Part shown: one piece after another, positions 8,368 through 17,837 of the stretch
Numbering within the stretch: position 1 is the stretch's first letter
Layout: each line of letters begins with the position of its first letter
Source of the DNA: an uncultured Bacteroidia bacterium
GTDB taxonomy: Bacteria > Bacteroidota > Bacteroidia > Bacteroidales > ML635J-15
Assembly (NCBI GenBank): GCA_902776565.1
Contig: CACYQN010000020.1
Span: 1 to 47,859, forward strand
Length of the DNA: 47,859 bases
Direction of reading: 5' to 3'
The notes under the pieces: model-generated
Told to the model about the DNA's origin: nothing
Seen by the model: the letters and a program-made list of their open reading frames with translations, nothing else
The model's database searches: none
Program-made: the position numbers and the translations under genes

Positions 8368-8392
8368 TAAGCAATTTTAAAAATGTTTCGTA

Positions 8393-11300
8393 ATGAAAAG
8401 ATTTATACTTTCTGTTTTTGTTGCTATTGCATTGGCTTATAGTTCTTTTGCCCAGGTAGTAATATGCGAGAACCCTTGCCCAGCTGCCAATCCTGAAACT
8501 GACGAATTTTCATCAACAATCATTCAGTACAATCCTGCTGTAATCCCCGAATTTACAGTTGGTGAGCCAGCTGACCTTTGTATTACGCTTTTGATTCCCG
8601 AGTCAATCAGCGAAGCAGGGATGACAATTGTTATCGACAGCATTGCCTTGCGTGGATTTCAGAATGTTCCAAGCGGAATGTCAATCTGCGTGAGCGATAC
8701 TATGGCTCATCCAAACACTGCATACACAGCCCATATTACTGGTACCCCGACAGTCGCTGGAAATTTCGACCTGAAAATCGTGGCTCGTGCATACAGCGCA
8801 TCTACTCAGGCATTCCTGCTTACGATGGCAAACAATATGCTCGGCCAAGGATATTCGTCGGGAATAACTTTGGTTGTAAATGCTACAGGAACAGAATTGC
8901 CAATAGCCGATTTTTCTGCTAACAAGACAAATGCAGCAATCAACGAGACAATAACCTTTACCGACGGAAGTGCGTTCAACCCTACATCATGGCATTGGGA
9001 TTTTGGAGACGGCGAAACATCAACCGAACAGAATCCTACTCACGCATACGCAGAGGCTGGTACATATACCGTGCAACTTACAGTTGAGAATGAAAACGGA
9101 AGCGACACCGAAATCAAGGAAAACTATATAACTGTGGAACAGGGAATTATATGTACATCCGACCCTTGCCCCATTGAGACTGACAATGATTTTACCGAAA
9201 CTTCCATACCTTATTATACTTCGCAGCTGATGTCGTATCAGGTAAATACACCAATCGACCTATGCCTCACAATAAAATGCCCCGAAACTACATCGGTAGA
9301 AGTTAATATATATGGTAACTACAGCGTTAACGCCAATGCAAACATAACTAGCATAGACATTAATGGGCTTTCAAACTTGCCCGCTGGACTTAGCTGTTGC
9401 TTGAGCGGAACCTATATGGAATCGGGTGAATATCAGTCGCTTCATATATATGGTACGCCAACCGAGGTTGGTGAGTTCAACATTAACATTTCGGGTGCTA
9501 TAAACGGCAATGTGACCACGCCGGTAAATATGGCGCTCAACAACAGGCAACTGACTTTCGCTTCGGGAATTGTGCTGAACATAACGCAAGACCCTACAGC
9601 ATTGTATGCCGACTTTGTGGCAAGCGCAACACGCATCACCGAAGGAGAAACTATCACATTTACTAACTTGAGCCAAAATGCGAACGCCTACCTATGGACA
9701 TTCACAGGCGGTAATCCCATTACTTCAACCGACGAAAATCCATCTGTAACCTATGCCGAAGCTGGAATGTACTCAGTTACTTTGAAAGCCGCTGCAAGTA
9801 CTGTGGAATTGCTTACAAACGCAGCTACCGAGACCAAGGAAAACTACATCATAGTTACTGCTCCTTCTGGTTCCGACATTGATGTTGATTTTGAAGCAGA
9901 CCAAACAACCGTTCAAGTTGGTACGACAGTCCATTTCACAAGCCACTGCAGTTCAAATGCAACCGCTTTCTCGTGGACATTCGATGGTGGCGACCCTGAA
10001 ACTTCTACCAATGCCAATCCTTCAGTAACCTACAACACACCAGGTGTTTACGATGTAAGCCTTCGTGCTGGTTCAAGCAACATTATGATTTATGTCAACG
10101 GCGTTACGGAAACTAAACGTGGATACATTACCGTTACCGAAGGTCCTGTCGAGCCACCGCAGCCCGATGAGGTTGTAGCCGACTTTGTTGTACCAAGTAC
10201 ACTTCCTGCAGGACAGCCTATTACAATGCAGAACCGCAGTCAGAATGCAACAACTTACTTCTGGTCGTTCGAGGGAGCAACACCAGCGACTTCAACCGAA
10301 GAAAATCCAACCATAACATATTCACGCGCTGGAAATTTTGCAATAACGCTTTTTGTTACCAACGGAACCAATAGCGACACAAAAACTGTAAATGTAAATG
10401 TTATGGATGTTGCTTCTGCCGACTTTACCGCCGACAACACAACCATTAGCGCAGGCGAAAGCGTAACATTTACAAACTTGAGTGTAAATGCTTCGACCTA
10501 CTACTGGACATTTACGGGCGGAAATCCCTCAACTTCCACCGATGTCAATCCGACCGTAACCTACGAAACCCCAGGAACATATTCGGTAACACTGTTTGCC
10601 GCTGGCGAAAACAGCAGCGACAGCGAGACAAAAACGGCATACATAACCGTTTTGCCAGTCACCTCGGCTGATTTTGAGGCTTCTGCAACCGAAATATTTG
10701 TAGGAGATTCTGTTGCTTTCACAAACCTCAGCGAAAACGCAACATCCTTCTTCTGGACATTCGAGGGCGCAATACCCGAAAATTCGACAGAAGAGAATCC
10801 TGTTGTAACATACAATGAACCGGGATACTACGATGTAACTCTATTTGCAACCAACGGACACGGATACGATGTTGCAACAAAGACCGCATACATTTATGTC
10901 AGAGCTGTGGCAACTGCCGATTTTACCGTTGATACAACAACTGTCCTTGTTGGCGAACCTGTTGTATTTATCAATCTCAGCCAGAACGCAACATCCTACT
11001 ATTGGTCGTTCCCGGGCGGAGAACCATTGGTATCGCAGGAAGAAAATCCCGAAGTAACTTATCCGAATGCAGGCGTTTACAGTGTAACTTTGTTTGCTAC
11101 AAATGGTGCTTCGTCTGATATGGAAGTTAAGGAAAGCTATATAACTGTCGTTGACGAAAGTAATGTGCTTGAACTTTCTGCTAATGATGTTGCAATTTAT
11201 CCTAATCCGGCATCATCAGTAATGAATGTACGTGCAGAAGGTATGCAACAAATAAGCATCTTCGACATCACTGGCAGGCTTGTGTTTGCCAAGGATTGCA

Positions 11301-11407
11301 ATTCGGACAATGCAACAATTGACATTTCCAAGTTCCAGCGAGCAACATACGCAATACGAATAACAACCGATACTGGCACATTCGTCAGAACCTTGGTAGT
11401 GGAATAA
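8393..11407 (+). CDS. PKD-repeat T9SS surface protein
   Basis: The 1004-residue protein has a signal peptide (cleavage after S-S-F-A, residue 20). Next is a Cys-rich module (about 24-165, starting C-E-N-P-C-P with D-L-C-I-T-L), a PKD domain (about 172-248), then a second copy of the Cys-rich module (253-398, C-T-S-D-P-C-P with D-L-C-L-T-I). Six more PKD domains follow (about 402-920). PKD hallmarks are the W-x-F-x-G-G/D-G core and the E-N-P-x-V-T-Y ... G-x-Y-x-V-T-L end. Residues 925-1004 (I-Y-P-N-P-A ... F-D-I-T-G-R ... T-L-V-V-E) form a type A T9SS sorting domain. Likely a cell-surface adhesive or structural protein; no catalytic domain is visible. Confidence 0.92.
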   Translation: MKRFILSVFVAIALAYSSFAQVVICENPCPAANPETDEFSSTIIQYNPAVIPEFTVGEPADLCITLLIPESISEAGMTIVIDSIALRGFQNVPSGMSICVSDTMAHPNTAYTAHITGTPTVAGNFDLKIVARAYSASTQAFLLTMANNMLGQGYSSGITLVVNATGTELPIADFSANKTNAAINETITFTDGSAFNPTSWHWDFGDGETSTEQNPTHAYAEAGTYTVQLTVENENGSDTEIKENYITVEQGIICTSDPCPIETDNDFTETSIPYYTSQLMSYQVNTPIDLCLTIKCPETTSVEVNIYGNYSVNANANITSIDINGLSNLPAGLSCCLSGTYMESGEYQSLHIYGTPTEVGEFNINISGAINGNVTTPVNMALNNRQLTFASGIVLNITQDPTALYADFVASATRITEGETITFTNLSQNANAYLWTFTGGNPITSTDENPSVTYAEAGMYSVTLKAAASTVELLTNAATETKENYIIVTAPSGSDIDVDFEADQTTVQVGTTVHFTSHCSSNATAFSWTFDGGDPETSTNANPSVTYNTPGVYDVSLRAGSSNIMIYVNGVTETKRGYITVTEGPVEPPQPDEVVADFVVPSTLPAGQPITMQNRSQNATTYFWSFEGATPATSTEENPTITYSRAGNFAITLFVTNGTNSDTKTVNVNVMDVASADFTADNTTISAGESVTFTNLSVNASTYYWTFTGGNPSTSTDVNPTVTYETPGTYSVTLFAAGENSSDSETKTAYITVLPVTSADFEASATEIFVGDSVAFTNLSENATSFFWTFEGAIPENSTEENPVVTYNEPGYYDVTLFATNGHGYDVATKTAYIYVRAVATADFTVDTTTVLVGEPVVFINLSQNATSYYWSFPGGEPLVSQEENPEVTYPNAGVYSVTLFATNGASSDMEVKESYITVVDESNVLELSANDVAIYPNPASSVMNVRAEGMQQISIFDITGRLVFAKDCNSDNATIDISKFQRATYAIRITTDTGTFVRTLVVE

Positions 11408-11409
11408 TA

Positions 11410-11437
11410 AAAAAAGCGGACAACGTCCGCTTTTTTA
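11410..11437. terminator. Bidirectional terminator between convergent genes
   Basis: GCGGAC-AAC-GTCCGC stem flanked by A-run and T-run; lies between the stops of the PKD protein and arginine decarboxylase genes and can serve both. Confidence 0.9.
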
Positions 11438-11468
11438 TTGAACTATTGAACTTTGAACTTTTAAACTA

Positions 11469-12863
11469 TTAATAGTATCCCAGTGTCTTGAGCATCGACT
11501 TGTAGCTTTGCTCCTTGGAATATAGCCTGGTTGTAATTTTACCTTCCTCGTCGCGGTTTATCAGTACGTGCTTTGGAGCGGGAATCAAGCAGTGCTGAAT
11601 TCCACCGAAACCGCCTATTGCCTCCTGATATGCACCTGTGTTGAAGAAACCGATGTAAAGCGTTTCATTGGGGTCAAATTCTGGCAAGTAAATCGCATTG
11701 ACATGCTGTTCGGAATTATAGTAGTCGTCGCTGTCGCAGGTAAGTCCACCAAGGAAAACGCGTTCGTACTGGCAGTCCCAACGGTTGAGCGGAAGCATTA
11801 CAAACCTCTTGTTTATTGCCCACGAATCAGGCAAAGTGGTTATGAACGATGAGTCAATCATGTTCCACTTTTCGCGGTCGTTCTGCTGCTTCTGGTCAAC
11901 TACCGAATATATCGCACCGCCGCTTTCGCCAACGGTGAACGAGCCAAACTCGGTGTAAATGTCTGGTTCTGGCACTTTTGCAGCAGTACATATCATCTTT
12001 ATCTGGTTTACAATCTCTTCGGCCATATATTCGTAGTCGTAGTCGAAGTTGAGGCTGTTCTTTATTGGGAATCCGCCGCCTATATCAAGAGAATCGAGGT
12101 CGGGGCAAATCTTCTTGAGTTCGCAGTAAACGTTGATACATTTGTTAAGTTCATTCCAGTAGTATGCAGTGTCCTTGATTCCCGTGTTGATGAAGAAATG
12201 AAGCATCTTCAACTTTACTCTCGGGTTGTTTTCGATTGCTTCCTGGTAGAACTGCATAATGTTTTTGTAACCTATACCAAGTCGCGAAGTGTAGAACTCG
12301 AACTTAGGTTCTTCTTCGGCTGCGATACGTATTCCTACATTGAAGTCACCATCAACGTTTTCGAGCAAGCCTTTCAGTTCGTTTGGGTTGTCGAGGATTG
12401 GAATGACATTCTTGAAGCCTTCGTTCATCAGTCGGGCTATGTTCTCGATGTATGCCGGAATCTTGAATCCATTGCACACAACATGCAGGCTTTCGTCAAC
12501 AAGGTTCTGTTCCTTTAGTGCGCGGATAAGGTCGATGTCGAAGCTGGAGCTGGTTTCCAACTGCACGTTGTTTTTCAGCACTTCTTCCATAACAAACTGG
12601 AAGTGCGAACTTTTGGTGCAATAGCACTGGACGTACTTGCCTTGGTAGTCGGCCTTTGTAATTGCCACGTTGAACCAAACTCTTGCCTTCTGTATGTTCT
12701 CGGTTATTTTAGGCAAGTATGTGAATTTCAGTGGTGTTCCATACTGTTTAACCAAGTCCATAAGCGGAATGTCGTAGTAAAGGAGTTCGCCTTCTTCTAC
12801 TTCGAATTCTTCGGTTGGAAAGTCGAACGACTGTTCAATCAAATCCTGATACTTAACTTTCAT
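11469..12863 (-). CDS. speA: Biosynthetic-type arginine decarboxylase (PLP, fold III), Bacteroidota form
   Basis: The 464-residue protein closely follows the compact Flavobacteria/Bacteroidota arginine decarboxylase (arginine to agmatine, polyamine synthesis, cytosolic). Visible signatures are the PLP lysine in C-Y-C-T-K-S-S-H-F (K84), the substrate/PLP barrel segment F-Y-T-S-R-L-G-I-G-Y, the phosphate-binding D-I-G-G-G-F-P, T-E-F-G-S-F-T-V-G-E-S-G-G-A, and the catalytic-cysteine region G-G-L-T-C-D-S-D-D-Y-Y. Length and N-terminal D-L-I-E-Q-S-F-D-F-P match the family, supporting the start. Related fold-III decarboxylases (diaminopimelate, ornithine, carboxynorspermidine) are the alternatives for substrate. 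Confidence 0.85.
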   Translation of the reverse strand: MKVKYQDLIEQSFDFPTEEFEVEEGELLYYDIPLMDLVKQYGTPLKFTYLPKITENIQKARVWFNVAITKADYQGKYVQCYCTKSSHFQFVMEEVLKNNVQLETSSSFDIDLIRALKEQNLVDESLHVVCNGFKIPAYIENIARLMNEGFKNVIPILDNPNELKGLLENVDGDFNVGIRIAAEEEPKFEFYTSRLGIGYKNIMQFYQEAIENNPRVKLKMLHFFINTGIKDTAYYWNELNKCINVYCELKKICPDLDSLDIGGGFPIKNSLNFDYDYEYMAEEIVNQIKMICTAAKVPEPDIYTEFGSFTVGESGGAIYSVVDQKQQNDREKWNMIDSSFITTLPDSWAINKRFVMLPLNRWDCQYERVFLGGLTCDSDDYYNSEQHVNAIYLPEFDPNETLYIGFFNTGAYQEAIGGFGGIQHCLIPAPKHVLINRDEEGKITTRLYSKEQSYKSMLKTLGYY

Positions 12864-12898
12864 TTCTCAAAAAATCAAAATCTAAATTAACTACATTG

Positions 12899-12918
12899 CA
12901 AAATTGGTGGCAAATGTA
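12899..12918 (-). promoter_or_regulatory. Candidate -7 boxes for speA
   Basis: Two overlapping candidates on the minus strand: TACATTTG (12911-12918, perfect) and CAATTTTG (12899-12906, one mismatch), 36-55 bp upstream of the start. Confidence 0.45.
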
Positions 12919-13049
12919 AGTGATTTACTTTGTATGACAATGAAGAAATTTGTAAAACTTTTATCGTGACTTTTGCAAGGATTAATACTGCAAAAAAACT
13001 GCGGACATATATGCATCTGCCGTCTCGAAATGTATTTATACTGCAAACC

Positions 13050-13277
13050 ATTGTTGTCCGCTAAATTATGCGTTGTCACAATTTTTGCGTTGCTCCATTT
13101 CATTCCGCAGCAAAAATATGCGCCAACACTTCAAAACACATACGTTTTTCTATATATATGCAACCTCTCCGAGGTTGATATGTTCTTTCCAAAATCAAGC
13201 CTGCCTATTTTTGTTATTGGTGTAATAAGATACACTTAAACGTATGTGATTTTGTTGAAATTTTAGCGGACAACAAT
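13050..13277. repeat. 228-bp element bounded by 16-bp inverted repeats (MITE-like)
   Basis: ATTGTTGTCCGCTAAA at 13050-13065 is exactly inverted at 13262-13277. Inside, ACACATACGTTT (about 13135-13146) and AAACGTATGTGA (about 13238-13249) form a second inverted pair. There is no ORF with a recognisable product inside. The 619-bp gap between speA and the oxidoreductase gene (12864-13482) is otherwise filled by the dispersed repeat copy 2, two hairpins and a terminator. Confidence 0.55.
13070..13176 (-). repeat. Dispersed intergenic repeat, copy 2
   Basis: Reverse complement of the block order seen at 2841-2951: hairpin AACCTC-NNN-GAGGTT (13162-13176), GCATATATATAG, GTGTTGGCGCATATTTTTG, and AAAATTGTGACAACGC. 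It lies inside the 13050-13277 inverted-repeat element. Confidence 0.6.
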
Positions 13278-13350
13278 AACTGCAAGCAAACCTATCGCGA
13301 GCAATTATGTTGTTGCCCCAAATTGCGATATGTGTAAAATGGTGCATATT

Positions 13351-13397
13351 CAAGGCGGAGCCTTGTAGAGACTACGTCGCAGGCAAGAGCCTACGAC
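13351..13397. repeat. Two adjacent short hairpins
   Basis: CAAGGC-GGA-GCCTTG (13351-13365) and GTCGCAGGC-AAGA-GCCTACGAC (13376-13397, one mismatch), a mini-hairpin arrangement like that of the larger intergenic arrays. Confidence 0.5.
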
Positions 13398-13425
13398 ATC
13401 TTGGTTTGCAGGATTGTGTCATCAT

Positions 13426-13461
13426 AAAAAAATCGGAGAACAAAATGTTCTCCGATTTTTT
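13426..13461 (-). terminator. Terminator of the fusion oxidoreductase gene
   Basis: ATCGGAGAAC and GTTCTCCGAT form a 10-bp stem with A/T runs on both sides; 22 bp after the stop. Confidence 0.9.
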
Positions 13462-13482
13462 GTCATATTGCATTTGCAAATC

Positions 13483-16400
13483 CTATTTGAATGCGTTTTC
13501 GCAAAGTCCGTCGCCGCTGAGCAACAATCTGTCGGCATAGTCTGGAACTGGACGTCCCATATACCTGTCAACATACATCTTTGCAAGGTACTGCCCGAGC
13601 ATAAAGCCGTGTCCCTGCAGACCGACGAGCAAGCCGTGTCCCGGGTCGATGATGTAGCGCGGTTCGGTGTAGTAGCCTGCCCAGAATGCCTGGAAGCTGA
13701 CAGCACCAAGTTGCGGTATCCATTCTCGGAACATTTCGGAGCAAATTTCGAGGAAATTCTGTGCGTTGAACTTGAGATTCTTGCCAGCCTCGGCAGCATC
13801 TACGCCTGGTGATGCGCAACCGATAATTTGTCCGGTTTCCTTGAACTGCTGTCCGTAAACTGCAGAAAATCCCTTGTATTGACGGCGGTCGATAAGCATA
13901 TCCAAGCACTCGCCATCCTTACCCATCATTGGCAGACGACCAGTGATAAATGCTTGGTGTTTGATTGGGTACAAGCCAGTTTCGATGCCAAGTTGCTTTG
14001 CAAATTTTGCTGCCTGATATCCGAGCGAGTTTACAAAGTGTTCGCAGTGGTATTCAACGAATTCCTTGTCGTGAGTGTAAACCAAGGCCATAAATCCCTT
14101 TGCAGTACGCTGAACTTCAACCAAGCGGCAGTCTTCGAGCAGTACACCGCCTTTTTCGCATGCCAAGTGACGTATATAATCGATTACCTTGCCAGGAGTT
14201 GCCTGCCAGCAGTTGTTGGTTACGCAAGCTGCGCTGTAAGTGTCTAGATTCGGGTTGAAATATGGTGAAATTTCCTTCTGGAAGTCCTTTCTGTCAACCA
14301 TATAGCCGTCCGACCAGCCGAGCGATGCTTCCAACGACTTGTAGGTTGCCTCGTCGTGTGCGAAGCCTACATAGCGGATTGGATAGTAGCCGACATTGGT
14401 CTTGCTCTGCAATTCGCGGAAAATGTCCTGGTTGTGGTTTGCGATGTCGGCAATTTCGGGAACCGAGAATGCCGGACGACCACCACCGATGCAACGCCAT
14501 GACGAACCACGTTCTGCATTACAGAGAACGGTCTTCTTGCCAGCTTCGGAGAAGTAGCGGAACAATGCGCTACCTGCGATACCACCACCTGCTACGAATA
14601 CGTCGCACTCAACGCGCTTGGTGTTCTTGCCTGCGATAAATTCAACTGGCTTGCTTGTGGGTTGCATATCGTTGATTGTAACTTGGTTCGACAGAGGTCC
14701 ACGTGGTGTAGCATCGCCAACAACCTCTATTCCGTAGCCACGGAGCAACTGCTTTACGCGTGGAATACAACGTTTGCCACGGCAAGTACCCATACCGATA
14801 CGGGTTGTGTGCTTCAGTTCGTCAACCGAAATAACCTTGCGGTCGCCAATGACTTCGAGTATCTTGTCGAGCTGAACGTCTTCGCAGTGGCAGATGTAAG
14901 CAGGTTCCTTGCCGTCCTTCTTGGTCGGGTTCATTGCAACCTTCTCGCCAAAGTTCTTCTTCAGGATAAAGCCAGTAACTTCTGTCAGCTTTTCTCCGCT
15001 TACGTCGGTAGCCTTTACGCGGGCAACGTTGGTCTTGTTTTCGTTAATCTTGATGTGTTCAACAACGCCTTCGCCAACCTTTTCGCCGTTGTCGTTGATA
15101 AGTACGACTTCGGAATTGACGTCAACGTGGTATTCGATAGGCAGGAACAAAGTATTCTTCTGCAGGTTATAGCCGAAGAGTGCTAGACCAGGGCAGTGCG
15201 AAACACATTCCATACAGCCTATGCACTTGTTGTAGTCGATTTCGGGAACCGATGAGGTCGATGCCTTTGTGATTGCACCTTGCGGACACGAGAACGAGCA
15301 GGGGTTGCAGGCAAATCCATAGAGGCAGTCGGCAACGACAAATCCACGAGTGTTCATGCGCTCGCTAGTCGGTTTGTTTGGTTTCTGCAGAATGCGTACA
15401 GGACGTTGCTGAGCATCGATGTATTCCTTCGAAACAGCAAGGTATTCGTCGTAGTTGACGCGCTTATTCATCTGCATTGCAATTTCGAGGGCAACCTGCT
15501 TTCCGCGAAGAACGGCGCAAGTACCTTCGCCAACGCGAACTGCATCGCCGGCACCAAATACGTTAGCTCCGAAAACTTCCTTGCCCTTTGTGAGCAACTG
15601 GCTGTCGGGGATAAGTCCTGTACATATATTAATTACATCAATTCCTTCGATTACTTTCTCTGTGCCTGGAATCGGCTGGAAATTCTTGCATTCGGCAATG
15701 ACTGCACCAACTATGCCTGTGTGGGTTTCGTTAGGGATTGCACGAAGCAAAGTATGAGAAGTGTAGATTGGAATACCAAGTCGGCGTACACGGTTTGCCT
15801 GAACTGGGAAACCGCCTTCGTGGTCCATTGCTTCGACAACAGCCACAACCTTAGCGCCAGCCTGAGTTGCCTGATACGAAGTTAGGTAGCCGATGTTTCC
15901 TGCACCTATAGAAAGTATGCGCTTGCCGAGAAGCGTATGTTCAACGTTCATCATCTTCTGGACGACTGCTGCGGTATAAACACCAGGAAGGTCGTCGTTT
16001 TCGAAAACTGGCATAAACGGAACAGCACCGGTAGCAACTACAAGATGTTCGGCATCGATGTAGAAGATGCTTCCGTCGCGGAGATTCTTGCATGCTACGC
16101 GTTTGCCTTCGAGCAAGTCCCAAACTGTGGAGTTGAGGAAGATATTGCTGTGGTCGTCGCCAGCAAGCGATTTTGCAATGTCGAAACCACGCATTCCGCC
16201 GTAAACCTTCTCTTTCTCGAAGAAGAAGAACTGGTGCGTCTGCATATTGAACTGACCGCCAACTCGTTCGTTGTTATCGACAACTATGTTGGCAATGCCC
16301 ATTTCGTTGAGTTTCTCACGGCAAGCCAGACCAGCAGGACCAGCACCGATGATTACTACCTGAGTCTTGTAAACCTTGCGTGTTTCGTCCTTCGGTTCGA

Positions 16401-16704
16401 TGACCTGCGGGAAATAGTCCTGCGGAATTTCGCGAACCGACTTAACGCCATCGACAGGAGTTATGCAGATACGCTTTATTTCTCCATCGACCAGCATCTG
16501 GCAGGCACCGCATTTGCCGATGCCGCACTCGAGGCTGCGCTCGCGTCCGTCGATGCTATGACTGTGAACAGGGAAGCCCGCCTGATGCAAGGCTGCTGCA
16601 ATAGTATAACCTTTTTGTCCTGTAACCTTCTGACCATTATACTCAAAGGTGGTCTGTTCGGCTTGTGGAATGTCCAAAATCGGATGTTCGGTAATCTTGT
16701 ACAT
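13483..16704 (-). CDS. Fused 2Fe-2S / NAD-FAD / 4Fe-4S / BFD / DAO oxidoreductase (HcnABC- or sarcosine-oxidase-like)
   Basis: The 1073-residue protein joins modules usually encoded by separate subunits. Residues about 20-85: plant-type 2Fe-2S domain (C60, C65, C68, C80). About 113-400: two-dinucleotide FAD/NAD domain (G-A-G-P-A-G at 120-125, G-A-G-N-I-G at 267-272). About 460-505: two [4Fe-4S] motifs (C460/C466/C469/C473 and C494/C497/C500/C504). About 603-655: BFD-like [2Fe-2S] domain (C605, C607, C641, C646). About 698-1060: DAO-type FAD domain (V-A-G-G-G-I-A-G-S-A). The order matches HcnA-B-C, amino-acid/opine or D-proline/hydroxyproline dehydrogenases, with two ferredoxin clusters inserted. 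Most likely it oxidises an amine or imino acid in the cytosol; the substrate cannot be read from sequence. Confidence 0.85.
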   Translation of the reverse strand: MYKITEHPILDIPQAEQTTFEYNGQKVTGQKGYTIAAALHQAGFPVHSHSIDGRERSLECGIGKCGACQMLVDGEIKRICITPVDGVKSVREIPQDYFPQVIEPKDETRKVYKTQVVIIGAGPAGLACREKLNEMGIANIVVDNNERVGGQFNMQTHQFFFFEKEKVYGGMRGFDIAKSLAGDDHSNIFLNSTVWDLLEGKRVACKNLRDGSIFYIDAEHLVVATGAVPFMPVFENDDLPGVYTAAVVQKMMNVEHTLLGKRILSIGAGNIGYLTSYQATQAGAKVVAVVEAMDHEGGFPVQANRVRRLGIPIYTSHTLLRAIPNETHTGIVGAVIAECKNFQPIPGTEKVIEGIDVINICTGLIPDSQLLTKGKEVFGANVFGAGDAVRVGEGTCAVLRGKQVALEIAMQMNKRVNYDEYLAVSKEYIDAQQRPVRILQKPNKPTSERMNTRGFVVADCLYGFACNPCSFSCPQGAITKASTSSVPEIDYNKCIGCMECVSHCPGLALFGYNLQKNTLFLPIEYHVDVNSEVVLINDNGEKVGEGVVEHIKINENKTNVARVKATDVSGEKLTEVTGFILKKNFGEKVAMNPTKKDGKEPAYICHCEDVQLDKILEVIGDRKVISVDELKHTTRIGMGTCRGKRCIPRVKQLLRGYGIEVVGDATPRGPLSNQVTINDMQPTSKPVEFIAGKNTKRVECDVFVAGGGIAGSALFRYFSEAGKKTVLCNAERGSSWRCIGGGRPAFSVPEIADIANHNQDIFRELQSKTNVGYYPIRYVGFAHDEATYKSLEASLGWSDGYMVDRKDFQKEISPYFNPNLDTYSAACVTNNCWQATPGKVIDYIRHLACEKGGVLLEDCRLVEVQRTAKGFMALVYTHDKEFVEYHCEHFVNSLGYQAAKFAKQLGIETGLYPIKHQAFITGRLPMMGKDGECLDMLIDRRQYKGFSAVYGQQFKETGQIIGCASPGVDAAEAGKNLKFNAQNFLEICSEMFREWIPQLGAVSFQAFWAGYYTEPRYIIDPGHGLLVGLQGHGFMLGQYLAKMYVDRYMGRPVPDYADRLLLSGDGLCENAFK

Positions 16705-16890
16705 TTTCTTTGCTTTTATAATGAACTATATTTCAGTTAATTAAATTAAAAATCATCGTAAATTTTTGAGGTGTTAAATTTACATTTTTTTTGATACCAT
16801 TGTTAATGCTATGCAAAAAAAACTGAATTTTTTGTTTGTCTATTTGTTTTGTAGTTGATAATCATTACGTTGTTTAAGTGCTTTTGATTC

Positions 16891-17760
16891 TTACGCAATC
16901 GTTTCCAGAGTCTTTTCAATCATATCTTCCATCAGTGGTGCGGCATCATTTGCGAAATGCTTTGCGTAGCGGTTGGCAATGATGAGGCATATGGTACCGG
17001 CATTGTGTCCCAATAGTTTTGATAGACCGAAAATTGCCGAGCTTTCCATTTCGTAGTTTGTTATGTAGCGACCGTCGTAGCGGAAACTGCGGATTTTGTC
17101 GTTTATCTGCCTATCTTGGATTTCGAGGCGAAGTTCACGTCCCTGCGGACCATAGAATCCTGGAGCCGAGATGGTTATACCACGACGGAACTCTTTGCCG
17201 AACTTTTTCAAGAAAAAGTCGGACCCATCGACAAAGTAGGGATTTGCGAGCCGAGGATTCCACGATGTATGGAGTACAAACTTTTCTTCCATATCCAAGT
17301 TGCAGACTTCGTCGCGATGGCGGTAGAAGTTGAGCAGTCCGTCGAAACCGACAGCCGTCTCTGTAAGTAGAAATGTACCTATTTCAATATCTTCCTGCAA
17401 ACCGCCGGATGTGCCTATGCGAAGCAGATTTAGGGTTCGGTGCTCGTCTTTCGTGACGCGGCGTTTCAAGTCGATGTTGGCAAGAGCATCGAGTTCATTC
17501 ATTACGATGTCGATGTTGTCGGTGCCTATTCCCGTTGCCAAAACCGAAATGCGTTTTCCCCTGTAGGTGCCGGTATGTGTTACGAACTCGCGGTTCTGAA
17601 CTTTACATTCTATGTTATCGAAGTGCTTGGAAACCAATGCAACACGTCCGGGGTCACCGACAAGAATCACATCGTCGGCAAGTTGTTCGGGCAAAAGGTG
17701 AAGATGGAAAATGCTGCCGTCGGCATTAACAATTAATTCAGATTCTTCTATTTGTTTCAT
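16891..17760 (-). CDS. udp: Uridine phosphorylase (NP-I nucleoside phosphorylase family)
   Basis: The 289-residue protein fits NP-I phosphorylases. The phosphate-binding V-G-D-P-G-R-V is near residue 36, A-T-G-I-G-T-D-N follows, then R-I-G-T-S-G-G-L and a nucleoside-binding T-N-Y-E-M-E-S-S-A-I. It would cleave uridine (or a related nucleoside) with phosphate to base plus ribose-1-phosphate in pyrimidine salvage. Uridine rather than purine specificity is inferred from overall resemblance and is less sure. Divergent from the UspA gene across a 77-bp gap, suggesting a shared control region. Confidence 0.85.
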   Translation of the reverse strand: MKQIEESELIVNADGSIFHLHLLPEQLADDVILVGDPGRVALVSKHFDNIECKVQNREFVTHTGTYRGKRISVLATGIGTDNIDIVMNELDALANIDLKRRVTKDEHRTLNLLRIGTSGGLQEDIEIGTFLLTETAVGFDGLLNFYRHRDEVCNLDMEEKFVLHTSWNPRLANPYFVDGSDFFLKKFGKEFRRGITISAPGFYGPQGRELRLEIQDRQINDKIRSFRYDGRYITNYEMESSAIFGLSKLLGHNAGTICLIIANRYAKHFANDAAPLMEDMIEKTLETIA

Positions 17761-17775
17761 TTCCGAAAAAAGTTG

Positions 17776-17783
17776 TATTTTTG
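17776..17783 (+). promoter_or_regulatory. -7 box for the UspA/SPFH genes
   Basis: TATTTTTG, perfect TAnnTTTG match, 55 bp upstream of the UspA start in the divergent 77-bp gap with udp. Confidence 0.6.
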
Positions 17784-17837
17784 TGAAAGTGTAAAAGTAA
17801 TAATTTTTGAGGAAACAAAAAGGAACTTTTCTTTTTT

